Source of the DNA: Desulfovibrio sp. UIB00
GTDB lineage: Bacteria; Desulfobacterota; Desulfovibrionia; Desulfovibrionales; Desulfovibrionaceae
Length of the DNA: 64,000 bases
NCBI RefSeq assembly: GCF_022508225.1
Contig: NZ_JAETXJ010000010.1
Span: forward strand, 43,753-107,752
Reading direction: 5' to 3'
Below the pieces are notes generated by a model, which was not told where the DNA came from, made no database searches, and worked only from the letters and a program-made list of their open reading frames with translations. The position numbers and the translations under genes are program-made. Shown one piece after another: positions 25,387 through 34,854 of the stretch. Numbering within the stretch: position 1 is the stretch's first letter; each line of letters opens with the position of its first letter.

Positions 25387-27114
25387 TTACAGACTCTTCA
25401 GCATTTTCAGCCAGTAAGGGTTAGGACCGCCCGGAACGGTCAGGGCCTGCTGCGCGCAGTAGGCCTTGCGCGCCTGCTGCGCCTTATCGCTCATCCACCA
25501 TGCCAGCGGATCACTCCAGACCTCGGCGGCCTTGGCGGCGGCCTTCTGGGGTGTTTCGTGCCATATACCGGCTTCGGCCAGCATGTCCAGCAGGGCCGTG
25601 GCATCGCTTGTCAGCGCCCAGGCCTCGCGCCGCCAGAACAGCACCATGGGGATATTGGCAACCAGCGATTCCAGCAGTGTTGTGCCGTTGTGATCCAGCA
25701 CCAGCAAACGGCAGGCATAGAGGTGGTTTGACAACATGCCTGTAGCCATTCGCACAGCGGGGAAACGCTCCAGCACCCAATCCGCATCGCGCAGGGAGCC
25801 GGGAACCGGGAAATAGGGGCGGTACAGCGAACAAGCCTGCACATCGCGCCCCAGAGCTTCAAAAAATCGACTTTTATCCTTGCGGTATTCCACTACCTGC
25901 AAGGGCGAGGGATGCGCGTCAAGCCGATAGGGAAAGGCGGGCATTTCGGTGCCGACATACAGCAGGTTTTCGCCCTTCTGCCCCTGCCAGCGCCCTTCAA
26001 GGCCATCAAGCTGCGGGTAAGGCAAGGGAACAAAATTGCCCGCGCTGCCCTGATGCTGCTTCCAGCCCCAGGTGCCAAAGGCATGCTGGCTGTATTCCAC
26101 CATCTCCACATCTGAAACGCAACGCACCTGCCCGTAGTCGCTGCCATGCTGCACATACATGAGGCGGTTGCCGCGCCCCCGCCACTTGGCCAGCGACTGG
26201 CGGTAATCCGCATCTTCATAGGCCAGCACGCTGGCAACGCGCAGACGCGGCCCCAGCGGATCAGGCGTAAGACGGGCCGGATGCTTGTGACTTGCCAGCA
26301 GTTGCGGCAAGGAAGCCATAAACAGCGTCACCAGCGTACTGGCGAAATTTTCTGGCAGATCCGCCGCAATACCGGTGGCGGCGCTGCTGTACTCCGCCTG
26401 CGGGCGCGACTTGTCCGGCCCATGGCTGCGGTGCAGCAAGGCCAGCGAAAAACGCAAAGTCTGGGCAATGCTCATGCCCTTGAGCCGGGGGCAAGGCAGG
26501 CGCAGCATCAGCTTGCGCAGCACCTCACGCACCTGCTCCTTGCCGGAGAGCTTTTCCTGCTCGCCATACTTTTTTTGCACCGAGGGCAGATATTCCATGC
26601 TCCAGGCAGCGGGAAAGACCTCTTCCAGCAGGCGCGAGAACAGCCAGTGGTTGTAGGTATGCCCCAACGCCCCGTGCATCACAAAATCCGGCCCGGTGGC
26701 AAAACTGAACGAGCAGTCACGCGGCAGCAGCGGCACATGCAGCGGCTCCTGCCCCCAGGCCTGCACCATGGCCTTGACCCGCCACCAGCGCTCCACAACC
26801 TGCTTGGAAACATTCATTGCCCACGGCGTGAGCAGGGTCTCCCAATAGGCAGGCGGCAAATTGCGGGCATGCGGGCATATACGCTCGGCGACATGAGGCA
26901 GCATGTCGGCGCAGAGAGCCTTTACCTCCTGACAGGCCCGCTCCTGCAAGGGAATCTCGACCAGCGGCTCAGGAGCAAAGGTGAATTTTTTATCCCAGTC
27001 GGGAAAAAATTCTTCCTGCTCTGCAAAGCACCAAGGCCCGGCCGCGCGAAAAACCGCAGGGTCGGCCTTGTGGGGCATGCGCCCAAGAACAAGGGTTACG
27101 CGCCCGTTGCTCAT
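25387..27114 (-). CDS. Putative surface-sugar transferase (LIC12162-like)
   Basis: A 575-residue soluble protein without signal or membrane segments. N-terminal GPWCFAEQEEFFPDW and the C-terminal half, with LMYVQHGSDYGQ, FGTWGW, LLYVGTEMPAF and LLVLDHNGTTLLESLVANIP, resemble the LIC12162 family of predicted transferases found beside sialic-acid-like sugar genes. The last string looks like the nucleotide-sugar binding region of a GT-B enzyme. Two bases separate it from neuB. It probably transfers a nonulosonic acid or makes the acceptor glycan. The family assignment is from memory of its motifs and is only moderately certain. Confidence 0.6.
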   Translation of the reverse strand: MSNGRVTLVLGRMPHKADPAVFRAAGPWCFAEQEEFFPDWDKKFTFAPEPLVEIPLQERACQEVKALCADMLPHVAERICPHARNLPPAYWETLLTPWAMNVSKQVVERWWRVKAMVQAWGQEPLHVPLLPRDCSFSFATGPDFVMHGALGHTYNHWLFSRLLEEVFPAAWSMEYLPSVQKKYGEQEKLSGKEQVREVLRKLMLRLPCPRLKGMSIAQTLRFSLALLHRSHGPDKSRPQAEYSSAATGIAADLPENFASTLVTLFMASLPQLLASHKHPARLTPDPLGPRLRVASVLAYEDADYRQSLAKWRGRGNRLMYVQHGSDYGQVRCVSDVEMVEYSQHAFGTWGWKQHQGSAGNFVPLPYPQLDGLEGRWQGQKGENLLYVGTEMPAFPYRLDAHPSPLQVVEYRKDKSRFFEALGRDVQACSLYRPYFPVPGSLRDADWVLERFPAVRMATGMLSNHLYACRLLVLDHNGTTLLESLVANIPMVLFWRREAWALTSDATALLDMLAEAGIWHETPQKAAAKAAEVWSDPLAWWMSDKAQQARKAYCAQQALTVPGGPNPYWLKMLKSL

Positions 27115-27116
27115 AA

Positions 27117-28178
27117 TCAGGCCCTGTCAAGATCGGCCCAGGAAAGCACGGTATCTTCCGGCAGATCGCGGCGGGCGCGCATACCGAGCACCTCGTCGTA
27201 ATTACGGGGGGAGATGCCGTGCGCGGGGCGCTTCCAGGTAAGATCGGCAGCGGTCAGCGGCTGACCGGCAGGCACAGCCCGCGCCGTCACCAGGGAGCGG
27301 CGGGCATGCTGCCGTGCTGGTTCTTCTTCTGGCAGGGCGCGCAGCTCCATACCGCCCACGCTGGTCAGCGTGGCGTTGAGGCGCTTGTAGAAATGCTTGA
27401 GGTCTTCCTTGTCCATGGCATGATAATGGTCATTGCCGGGCAAGGTTTTGTCGTGCGAAAAATGCTTTTCAAGAATGCGCGCGCCCAGCAGGGTGGCGGT
27501 TTCAAGAATATGCATGTCGTTGGGCAGAGTGTGGTCGGAATAACCAATGACATGCTGGGGGAAATGCCGCTTGAGCGCGGGAATCATACCCAGAGCCGCG
27601 TTTTCATCAGCAGTCGGATAGTTGAGCACGCAGTGCAGCAGGGCCAGCTTGTTGCCCTTTTCTTCAATCCATTCCACGGCTTCTGCAATTTCGTGCAGAT
27701 GCGCCGCGCCGGTGGAGAGAATAATGGGCTTTTTGAAATCGCAGAGAATGCGGATAAAGGGCTTGTTGGTAATGTCGGACGAGGAAATCTTGAACACGTC
27801 CATGAGGTCGTTGAGAAAGTGCGCCGACTCCACGTCAAAGGGCGTGGACATGAAGGCAATGCCCGCAGCGTCGCAATGCTTCTTGAGGGCTTCAAATTCG
27901 TTCTTCCAAAAAGAATCGTGCTTTTTGAAGAGCTCGTACTGGCTGGAGGTGGGTTCCTTGGAGGTATCCCAGTAGGCAGGAGAATCCTTGGAGGCCAGGG
28001 TTCCTGCCTTGTAGGTCTGGAACTTGATGGCATTGGCCCCGCCCTCGGCGGCCTCGTCAACCAGACGGCGGGCAATTTCCATGCTGCCCTCGTGGTTCAC
28101 GCCAGCCTCGGCAATAACATAGGGAACGGGGATGTGGGTTTCCTGAGTGGGGACATCGAATATTTCCATGAGTTTCAT
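27117..28178 (-). CDS. neuB: NeuB-family nonulosonic (sialic-type) acid synthase
   Basis: It condenses phosphoenolpyruvate with a hexosamine (ManNAc or a bacillosamine-type sugar) to a nine-carbon acid. The N-terminal barrel has VIAEAGVNHEGSMEIARRL, KFQTYKA, FMSTPFD, the KISSSDITN metal/PEP loop, LLHCVLNYPT, GYSDHT and EKHFSHDK. A C-terminal SAF (antifreeze-like) domain covers about the last 60 residues (RRSLVTARAVPAGQPLTAADL). At 353 residues it is typical. Of two nearby ATGs, 28178 has the better-spaced GAGG. Whether the product is neuraminic, legionaminic or pseudaminic acid cannot be told. No CMP-sugar synthetase is in the window. Confidence 0.9.
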   Translation of the reverse strand: MKLMEIFDVPTQETHIPVPYVIAEAGVNHEGSMEIARRLVDEAAEGGANAIKFQTYKAGTLASKDSPAYWDTSKEPTSSQYELFKKHDSFWKNEFEALKKHCDAAGIAFMSTPFDVESAHFLNDLMDVFKISSSDITNKPFIRILCDFKKPIILSTGAAHLHEIAEAVEWIEEKGNKLALLHCVLNYPTADENAALGMIPALKRHFPQHVIGYSDHTLPNDMHILETATLLGARILEKHFSHDKTLPGNDHYHAMDKEDLKHFYKRLNATLTSVGGMELRALPEEEPARQHARRSLVTARAVPAGQPLTAADLTWKRPAHGISPRNYDEVLGMRARRDLPEDTVLSWADLDRA

Positions 28179-28376
28179 GCTCATTTCCTCTCTGATGAAT
28201 GATGGGGGAAAACTATACTCCCGCAAGATGCAAAAGAAAAGCACACGCTGTGGCCCATTCACATAACATTTTACAATAACAGTATATTTAAACTATCCGG
28301 GCGTTTTACCCAACGCTCTTTACCTGCGGCCCGCCTGCGGATATGTTCTTTGCCCAAACCCATAAAGGATGCAGAC

Positions 28377-29006
28377 ATGGCGCACAGCAAGACACTTCGT
28401 ATCGTTCTGGCCACGCAGAACGCGGGCAAGGTTCGCGAACTGGCCGACCCGCTGACCGAATTCGGCGTGGAAGTTCTGGGGCTTTCCTCCTTTCCTGAAA
28501 TTGGCGACATCGAAGAGACCGGCACCACCTTTGAAGAAAACGCTCTCATCAAGGCCCGGGCCGTGGCGGCCCTGACCGGCCTTGTGAGCGTTGCCGATGA
28601 TTCCGGCCTGGAAGTGGACGCACTGGACGGCGCACCGGGCGTGTACTCTGCCCGCTATTCCGATGACTGGGAGAGCCTGCCCGGCGAAAGCCGCGATGCC
28701 CGCAACATCCGCAAACTGCTGCACGCCATGGCCGCAGTGCCCGCTGAAAAACGCGGCTGCCGCTTTGTCAGCTGTATGGCCGCCGCCAAGCCCAATGGCG
28801 ATGAACTGGTGGTGCGCGGCACATGGGAAGGCACCCTGCTGGAAAGCCCGCACGGGGACAACGGCTTTGGCTACGACCCTATTTTCTTTGATCCAACAGC
28901 GAACAAATCCGGCGCGGAACTGACGCGGGATGAAAAAAACGCCCGCAGCCACCGGGGCAATGCCCTGCGCACCCTGCTGGCCCGCTGGGCCGAATTTATG
29001 CGTTAA
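28377..29006 (+). CDS. rdgB: RdgB/HAM1 non-canonical purine NTP pyrophosphatase
   Basis: A housecleaning enzyme that hydrolyses XTP, dITP and ITP to monophosphates. Signatures are LATQNAGKVRELA, FEENALIKARA, VADDSGLEVDAL, GAPGVYSARY, GFGYDPIFF and SHRGNALR. The length is 209 residues. An AAGGA lies eight bases before ATG 28377; an in-frame TTG nine codons upstream is less likely. It is divergent from neuB, with about 200 bases between the starts. Confidence 0.93.
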   Translation: MAHSKTLRIVLATQNAGKVRELADPLTEFGVEVLGLSSFPEIGDIEETGTTFEENALIKARAVAALTGLVSVADDSGLEVDALDGAPGVYSARYSDDWESLPGESRDARNIRKLLHAMAAVPAEKRGCRFVSCMAAAKPNGDELVVRGTWEGTLLESPHGDNGFGYDPIFFDPTANKSGAELTRDEKNARSHRGNALRTLLARWAEFMR

Positions 29007-29257
29007 GACGCGACACGCACCAATGATGCGGACGGAACAAATCGCCCGCAAAGATCGCATGGCTACAAAGCCAAGAAATCAGGAGCAGGCGGGGCAACCC
29101 GCCACTTCTTTTCTACCCCGGCTGCAAGGCCGCGCGCTGCGCCCTCCTGCCGATGCGCAGAACGCCCCACGAGTTCCGGAGGAACAGACCGTCATTTTTA
29201 TGCCAGTCAGGGCAACCGGCAACCGGATCTGCTCATTTTCCACGCGCCGCCAGTCTC

Positions 29258-29284
29258 TAAACTTTTTCGCCTTTGCTCCGTTAA
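29258..29284 (+). promoter_or_regulatory. Candidate FliA (sigma-28) promoter
   Basis: TAAA at 29258-29261, exactly 15 bases, then TCCGTTAA at 29277-29284. The consensus is TAAA-N15-GCCGATAA, so 10 of 12 positions match with ideal spacing. It lies about 330 bases upstream of fliD, a class expected to need FliA. Confidence 0.5.
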
Positions 29285-29307
29285 AATAACTGAGGTGCAA
29301 GACCTTC

Positions 29308-29340
29308 GGCATTTTTGCATGGAGGCAAAAAATGCCTTTT
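29308..29340 (+). terminator. Terminator-like hairpin in the fliD leader
   Basis: GGCATTTTT (29308-29316) pairs with AAAAATGCC (29328-29336), followed by TTTT. It may end rdgB transcripts, or attenuate transcripts from the sigma-28-like site just upstream. Confidence 0.55.
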
Positions 29341-29614
29341 GGGCAGCCCGGAGCAAAACAAATGCTCCGCGCGCGCAAACGAAAAAATACGGCCAAGACG
29401 GGTATCCGCGCTATCTGCTGATTTTTTTCAGTATTTCTGGCATCGCCCCCCCCGCCCCGCCGTATCCACCAATTTGCACGTATCTTGCAAATTTTTGAGT
29501 GTCCGTCATGTCTCCGGCACGTATTGCCGCCATTTGCATGCATGGCGGCTGGCGGTTCCCCGGGGTTTGCGCATGCCCGCACCGGGAACGGCACATCTTT
29601 TTTGTGAGGCACCT

Positions 29615-32600
29615 ATGGCCACCACCATATCCGGTTCCAGCGCCATATCCAACCTGAGCGGTTCGGATACAGACTTTGACAAGGTTCTTGCGGACCTTAA
29701 AAAGGTTGAGTCTACGCAACTCAATCGTCTTACGGCGTGGAAAAGCGACTGGAAACTGCGCTATGATGCTTTCGACAAAGTTATTGGGCAGGTCAGCACC
29801 GCCAGCAATGTGCTTGCAAACCTTGCCAACAAAAACAGCTTTGTTACCAAAAACGTAACCAGCAGCGACAGCAATATTATTTCGGCTGTTGCCAGTGCCT
29901 CTGCGGACGACGTACAGCATACCATCAAGGTCAGCCAGGTGGCGAGCAACGCCATATGGGCCAACACCGGGCACGTCTTTAGCAGCAAGACGGACATCGT
30001 CAATACATCCGGCACATCGCAGACATTTTCATACCGCTATGCCGGCAAGGAATACAGCATGGCCGTTCCGGCCAATACCACGCTCGATTCCTTTGTGAGC
30101 ATGGTCAACAATTCTTCCGACAACCCCGGCATCAAGGTCAGCATTGTTCAGGCCAGTTCCGGCTATGTTTTTCAGGTTGCTGGCAAGAGCACCGGCGCGT
30201 CCAACGATCTGGTCATCCACAGCTCTGGCCTTGTGGGCATGAGCGCATCCGGCGCATCCTCCACATGGTCGACCAACAGTGTGCTGGACATGGGCAGCAC
30301 GCTCACCAACCCCACCAAATATGCCTACGACCTCATCATGGAGGACGGCAACACATTTTCGGTCAAAATCGATGGTGACAAGACCAACCAGGATCTTGCA
30401 AGCGCCATCAATGCGCAGGTGGGACGCAGCATTGCCAGCATTGACGGCTCCGGCAATCTGCAACTTGCTGACGTCAAGGCCATGTATCGGCGCAACACAA
30501 GTACGCAGACATCCTTCAGCACCCCGGTCACAAAATTTTCCCTAGGCTCAACGCCCACAACAACCAAGCTAACGGGCGCCCTTACGGTTGATCTGAACAT
30601 CAACGATGGCGTCACCACTGGCACACGCACCTTGACCATTGCCGCTGGCACCACCATGAAGGATGCCGCACTGCAGATCGCCCAGGCTTCCGGCGCCAGC
30701 ACGGCTGAAATGACTTACAACAACACCACTGGCGGCTGGGAGCTGAACCTCTCCAACGTGAACGGCGCAACCCTTAGCTTTGCGGACAGCGCCAGCGATT
30801 CTGGCAAAATGACCTCAGCCGTCATTGCGGACCAAACCCAACTTGGCACCAAGGTGGTGGGCGATTCCGGCTCGCAGAGTTTTACCGCCAGCACCGCCAT
30901 TACCTTCGACAGCGCCAAGCTCTCGCAAAAGCTTGGCGGCACAAGCGCTGACGGCACAAAAAACTTTACCTATACCTTTGTTGACAACACTGGCGGCACG
31001 CAAACCCTGACCATTGCGCAGGACAAGACCTATCAGGATCTGCTGACCCAGCTTCAGTCTTTAAGCGGTAGTACATTAAGTGGGGATGGCAAAACTGTAA
31101 CTTTTGCGAATACTGAAAAATTCTATTTAAGCGCTGGCGGTACCGGCGGCGGCATGGACGGAATCACCGTCAAAACAGACGCCACGGCCACCGTTACCAA
31201 GATGGCCGCAGGCACCGCGCTGGAGACGCCCCCGGCCCTGACCTATACTTACACCACCAATGACAGCTCCACGCCCAAGACTTTTACGGTTCCTGGCGGC
31301 TCCAAGATGGCGGACGTGATCGCCGCCATCAAAGCCAAAGGGCTGGCTGGCTCCCTGGTAAGCGCGGACGGAAGCACAACCATCGACCTGCAAACAGGCA
31401 CGCTGCCTACAACCGGCAGTTATTTTCTCAAGCTCAACAATATTGATTCGCTCAGCGGGCCGGGAATTACCGGTCAGGTGACCTCGTCCTCCAACTGGAA
31501 TATCCGTGGCGCGGCAAATGCCAAATTTACGGTGGACAACTGGCCCCTGACCATGGAATCCGACACCAACAGCGTGAGCAACGTGATTGAAGGCGTGGTC
31601 TTTACCATTCAGGACAAAGGCAGTGCAGCCATTACGGTCAATACAGACGTCACCTCGGTGGAAAAATCCATTCAGACGTTTCTTGATTCCGTCAACTCTG
31701 TCTTGATGACCATCAATGATTGCACAAAATTTGACCCGAACAAGGATGTCACCACCAACGATCCCAAAAATATAAACAGCAAAAACTACAGTACCTCGCA
31801 ACTGACCACAGAAAAAGGCGGCCTCCTGCAGGGCAACTATGGCGTGCAACTGTTCAAATCTCGCTTCACTTCGTTGGTCAACAGCGCCCCCCCTGGCTTT
31901 GCCAGCCGGTCATCCGCCTCTGATGTGCTGTCGGGCGATGTGCTTGCCAACCTCGCCAACATGGGCATCAAGGTTGAAACCGACCAGTCGAGTTCCAACT
32001 ATGGGCTTTTAGTAATTGCGCCTTCGTCCGGCATTGCCGAGCTGCAGAAGATGGACAAGAGCAATTATGAGAAAATGATCAACAGCAACCTTTCGGACGT
32101 TGTGGATTTTTTCTGTTCCAGCGGCACCGGCACGACGACAAGCTCTGATTTTCGCTATGGCAGCCACATTGCGGGCATCACCAAGGGCGGTTCCTATGAT
32201 GTGAACTACTCTGTTGATGCTGGCGGCAATATTACCAATGTCACAGTTGGCGGCGTGGCCGCAACTCGCGACACAAGCCAGCCGGGCTATTACTATAGCG
32301 TTGCTTCCGGTGATGCGCGAGGCCTTTCGCTCCAGATAGACAACCTTACCCCCGGCAACCACACGGGGCAGGTACGCATCAAGGAAGGACTGATTCAGAC
32401 GGTCAGCACCTTCCTCAAAAGCGAACTGACCTATACGGCTGTCAACGTCTCGGGCACCGGCACCGCAGATCAGACGTCCGCAGCCATTGCGCTTAAATCA
32501 AAAAACGGCGCCTTGATGATTCTGAAAAACAACTATCAGAGCATCATGGAAAATATCGACAAAAAGATTACTCAGGAACAAGATCGGCTTGACCAGTGGG

Positions 32601-32719
32601 AAGCCCGGCAAAAAAAATATTTTGCCAACCTTGAAACCCTGCTTAAAAAATACAATACCCAGAAAGATCAGCTCACGTCACAGCTCAAGCAGCTTTCCAG
32701 TTCGTCAAGCAGCTCCTAG
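29615..32719 (+). CDS. fliD: Flagellar filament capping protein FliD, enlarged
   Basis: The cap protein (HAP2) at the filament tip helps flagellin fold into place outside the cell. The conserved N-terminal D0/D1 part is seen in TDFDKVLADLKKVESTQLN and QLNRLTAWKSDWKLRYDAF. The C-terminal part has KMDKSNYEKMINSN and a long coiled coil (IMENIDKKITQEQDRLDQWE), ending in a Ser-rich tail. At 1034 residues it is far longer than the usual 450-700. The extra length is a Thr/Ser/Gly-rich middle (about 290-700) with repeated strand-rich segments such as TLTIAAGTTMKDAAL and TLTIAQDKTYQDLLTQL, likely surface-exposed inserted domains. ATG 29615 has GAGG at six bases. fliS follows after 54 bases. Confidence 0.9.
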   Translation: MATTISGSSAISNLSGSDTDFDKVLADLKKVESTQLNRLTAWKSDWKLRYDAFDKVIGQVSTASNVLANLANKNSFVTKNVTSSDSNIISAVASASADDVQHTIKVSQVASNAIWANTGHVFSSKTDIVNTSGTSQTFSYRYAGKEYSMAVPANTTLDSFVSMVNNSSDNPGIKVSIVQASSGYVFQVAGKSTGASNDLVIHSSGLVGMSASGASSTWSTNSVLDMGSTLTNPTKYAYDLIMEDGNTFSVKIDGDKTNQDLASAINAQVGRSIASIDGSGNLQLADVKAMYRRNTSTQTSFSTPVTKFSLGSTPTTTKLTGALTVDLNINDGVTTGTRTLTIAAGTTMKDAALQIAQASGASTAEMTYNNTTGGWELNLSNVNGATLSFADSASDSGKMTSAVIADQTQLGTKVVGDSGSQSFTASTAITFDSAKLSQKLGGTSADGTKNFTYTFVDNTGGTQTLTIAQDKTYQDLLTQLQSLSGSTLSGDGKTVTFANTEKFYLSAGGTGGGMDGITVKTDATATVTKMAAGTALETPPALTYTYTTNDSSTPKTFTVPGGSKMADVIAAIKAKGLAGSLVSADGSTTIDLQTGTLPTTGSYFLKLNNIDSLSGPGITGQVTSSSNWNIRGAANAKFTVDNWPLTMESDTNSVSNVIEGVVFTIQDKGSAAITVNTDVTSVEKSIQTFLDSVNSVLMTINDCTKFDPNKDVTTNDPKNINSKNYSTSQLTTEKGGLLQGNYGVQLFKSRFTSLVNSAPPGFASRSSASDVLSGDVLANLANMGIKVETDQSSSNYGLLVIAPSSGIAELQKMDKSNYEKMINSNLSDVVDFFCSSGTGTTTSSDFRYGSHIAGITKGGSYDVNYSVDAGGNITNVTVGGVAATRDTSQPGYYYSVASGDARGLSLQIDNLTPGNHTGQVRIKEGLIQTVSTFLKSELTYTAVNVSGTGTADQTSAAIALKSKNGALMILKNNYQSIMENIDKKITQEQDRLDQWEARQKKYFANLETLLKKYNTQKDQLTSQLKQLSSSSSSS

Positions 32720-32773
32720 CCAGCATGAAACAACAATAAGGCCAGCCAAAGAACACCGCCATAAGGACACACT

Positions 32774-33412
32774 ATGAACAAAGCGGCGCAAGCATATTTT
32801 CAGACCAAGGTCGGTACCACGGATCAGGGGCAACTTTTGCTCATGCTCTATGACGGCGCGCTCACATTCATACAGCAGGCGCGCACAAAAATGATTGCCA
32901 ATGACTATGCGGGAAAGGGCATCCTTATCTCCAAGGTTATTGACATAATCAATGAGCTTTCCGCTTCTTTGAACATGGACAAGGGCGGCAGCCTGGCTGT
33001 GAACCTGAACAACCTGTACCTGCTCTGCACGGCACGTTTGCTGCGCGCCAACCTGAAAATGGATATGGATTCACTTAACAGTGTGGAATCCATCCTTTCA
33101 GGCCTGCGTGGCGCCTATGCCCAGATTATTGAAACCCCAGAGGCCCGTCAGGCGAGCAACGATATTGCCACCCGCCTGCAACCCCTGGGGACAATGACCA
33201 GATCTCCGCAGCCTATCATACCGTCAACAGTCACTGCCGTGCCGCGCTCCCATGCTCAGGCGGCCTATGGCCGTAGCGCCATGCGCCCTGCGGCAGAGGC
33301 ACCCAGCCAGATGGCCGATGCCCAGCGCGCGCATGTGCAGTCTTTTGACCAAGCCACGCCGCAGGCGACAGCACCACAACCGCGCCTGCCCGGCGCTTAC
33401 GGCAAACCCTAG
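32774..33412 (+). CDS. fliS: Flagellin export chaperone FliS with C-terminal extension
   Basis: FliS binds the flagellin C-terminus in the cytoplasm and prevents premature polymerisation. Residues 1-130 are a normal helical FliS: AAQAYFQTKVGTTDQGQLLLMLYDGAL, then helices through ILSGLRGAYAQII. A further 80 residues rich in Pro, Ala, Gln and Arg follow (for example QATPQATAPQPRLPGAYG) and are probably disordered. It lies directly after fliD, in the usual fliD-fliS order, and ahead of a strong terminator. Confidence 0.9.
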   Translation: MNKAAQAYFQTKVGTTDQGQLLLMLYDGALTFIQQARTKMIANDYAGKGILISKVIDIINELSASLNMDKGGSLAVNLNNLYLLCTARLLRANLKMDMDSLNSVESILSGLRGAYAQIIETPEARQASNDIATRLQPLGTMTRSPQPIIPSTVTAVPRSHAQAAYGRSAMRPAAEAPSQMADAQRAHVQSFDQATPQATAPQPRLPGAYGKP

Positions 33413-33454
33413 TACAAAGCCTTGCCCTGAACAGGAAGGCTGATAGCAGTATTA

Positions 33455-33494
33455 CGCAAAAAGCGGCGGCATCTTGGTGTCGTCGCTTTTTGCG
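33455..33494 (+). terminator. Terminator after fliDS
   Basis: CGCAAAAAGCG (33455-33465) pairs with CGCTTTTTGCG (33484-33494), extended by three inner pairs with one wobble. The A/T tracts within the stem suit bidirectional use. Confidence 0.85.
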
Positions 33495-33675
33495 CTGACA
33501 TGCGGTCTGCCGAAAAATACCACCGATGCGGATGGCAAAAGACGCAAGGCTGTTTTGGAAAATTGATCATGATCCTCTTTGACAGGCTTATCCAGAGAAG
33601 CTAGTCTTCACAAAATTTTTAAAGAGCATCCGCTCAGAGTTTATCCATATTTTACTGCACTGCGAAACAAGCGCC

Positions 33676-34752
33676 ATGGTGAAATCCAAAGAGTCTTCTG
33701 TTAACTGCAAAAACACATATCTCAAACTATTTGATATGTTTGATAAAGCAGGCGTCCCGCCAGAAACGCGCTGGCGCTCCCTGCTGCTTTTTTTCAGGGA
33801 AATGAAGGACTATCATTTTCTTGACGAAGAACAAAAGATTGCCATTCTCGCACAGATGGAAGATCTGTTGAAAAACAGACACTACTCTGATGAGCAGCTT
33901 GTTTCCACAATCCGCAAATGCAGCGAAATATTCAGTAAGCCAATTGTGACCCAGCTCGACAGCATGGTTCACGAAACGTCTTCCATCATAGACCAGTTTT
34001 TCAGCAAGCTGTCTTCGCGCTACGGCGACATTGCCCACCTTGAGAAAGAAAGCCTTTCCATTGTGGCGGAAAACGGTGATAGCACCGTCATGCTTGAAAA
34101 GCTGCAATCAGCCTTTCACCGGGTCAAGGTTCTTTTTGAGGAAGACATCTGCAACCTTGAAAATCTCGCCTTTATTGACCCTCTGACTCAGGTTGCCAAC
34201 CGCCTGAGCCTTGATCTTTTTATCAAAAATTCTACGGCCCGGTGGCACGAAGAAGGGCAACCCTTTGCCTTGGCCCTCTTTGATATCGACCACTTCAAAA
34301 CCTTTAACGACACCTACGGCCACCTTATCGGCGATCAGGTGCTTAAGGTTGTGGGCTCGCACCTCCGCAGGGCACGCGAAGAAATTGATACAGATACGGA
34401 TGCCCTTGCAGCACGCTTTGGCGGCGATGAGTTTGCCCTTGTGGCCTCCGGGGCCAACGCGCATCTGTTGCCCGAAATAATCAGCCGTTTTTGCAAGGCC
34501 ATCAAAAATTTCAACCTGCTCATCCGGGATACGGAAGGCAATGTTGAAAAAAATAACCTGCACATTACCGTCAGCGCCGGCATAGCCGTGTTGGATGCCA
34601 AAGCGCCCCAAATCCAAACGGCAGAACAACTTTTTGACCGGGCGGACAAAGCCCTGTACCACGCCAAGCACAATGCCCGTTCGCGTGCGGTGGTGTTAAA
34701 GGCTAACAACCAATACCTGATTCTGGACGAAGAAAACCACAAGGCTGTCTAG
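33676..34752 (+). CDS. Soluble diguanylate cyclase
   Basis: A 358-residue cytoplasmic protein with no membrane segment. The first 165 residues are helical and of no family I recognise. The GGDEF domain runs from about 175 (LAFIDPLTQVANRLSLD) with ALFDIDHFKTFND and an intact RFGGDEF. The RxxD inhibitory site is absent (DTDTD in its place). The last 15 residues extend past the domain. ATG 33676 is used, although no strong ribosome-binding site is seen. It stands alone between two terminators, just after fliDS, so a motility role is plausible but not shown. Confidence 0.85.
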   Translation: MVKSKESSVNCKNTYLKLFDMFDKAGVPPETRWRSLLLFFREMKDYHFLDEEQKIAILAQMEDLLKNRHYSDEQLVSTIRKCSEIFSKPIVTQLDSMVHETSSIIDQFFSKLSSRYGDIAHLEKESLSIVAENGDSTVMLEKLQSAFHRVKVLFEEDICNLENLAFIDPLTQVANRLSLDLFIKNSTARWHEEGQPFALALFDIDHFKTFNDTYGHLIGDQVLKVVGSHLRRAREEIDTDTDALAARFGGDEFALVASGANAHLLPEIISRFCKAIKNFNLLIRDTEGNVEKNNLHITVSAGIAVLDAKAPQIQTAEQLFDRADKALYHAKHNARSRAVVLKANNQYLILDEENHKAV

Positions 34753-34785
34753 TGCCAGGGCAATGCCCGCAGCTTGCGCATCATT

Positions 34786-34813
34786 AAAAAAGGCGGGAAA
34801 ACCCGCCTTTTTT
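34786..34813 (+). terminator. Terminator after soluble diguanylate cyclase gene
   Basis: AAAAAAGGCGGG / CCCGCCTTTTTT, 12-bp stem (34786-34797 and 34802-34813) with a four-base loop. It may also serve the converging PAP2 gene. Confidence 0.92.
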
Positions 34814-34854
34814 ATGGTGCCGAAAAAATCAGCCGCATGCCCGCCAGCAAAGGG

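Larger units (their letters stand above)
29007..29614. other. Leader region between rdgB and fliD
   Basis: About 600 bases with no gene. It contains a sigma-28-like promoter and a terminator-like hairpin (listed separately). The plus-strand frame is open from 29315 into fliD, but the extension is not FliD-like. Confidence 0.5.
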
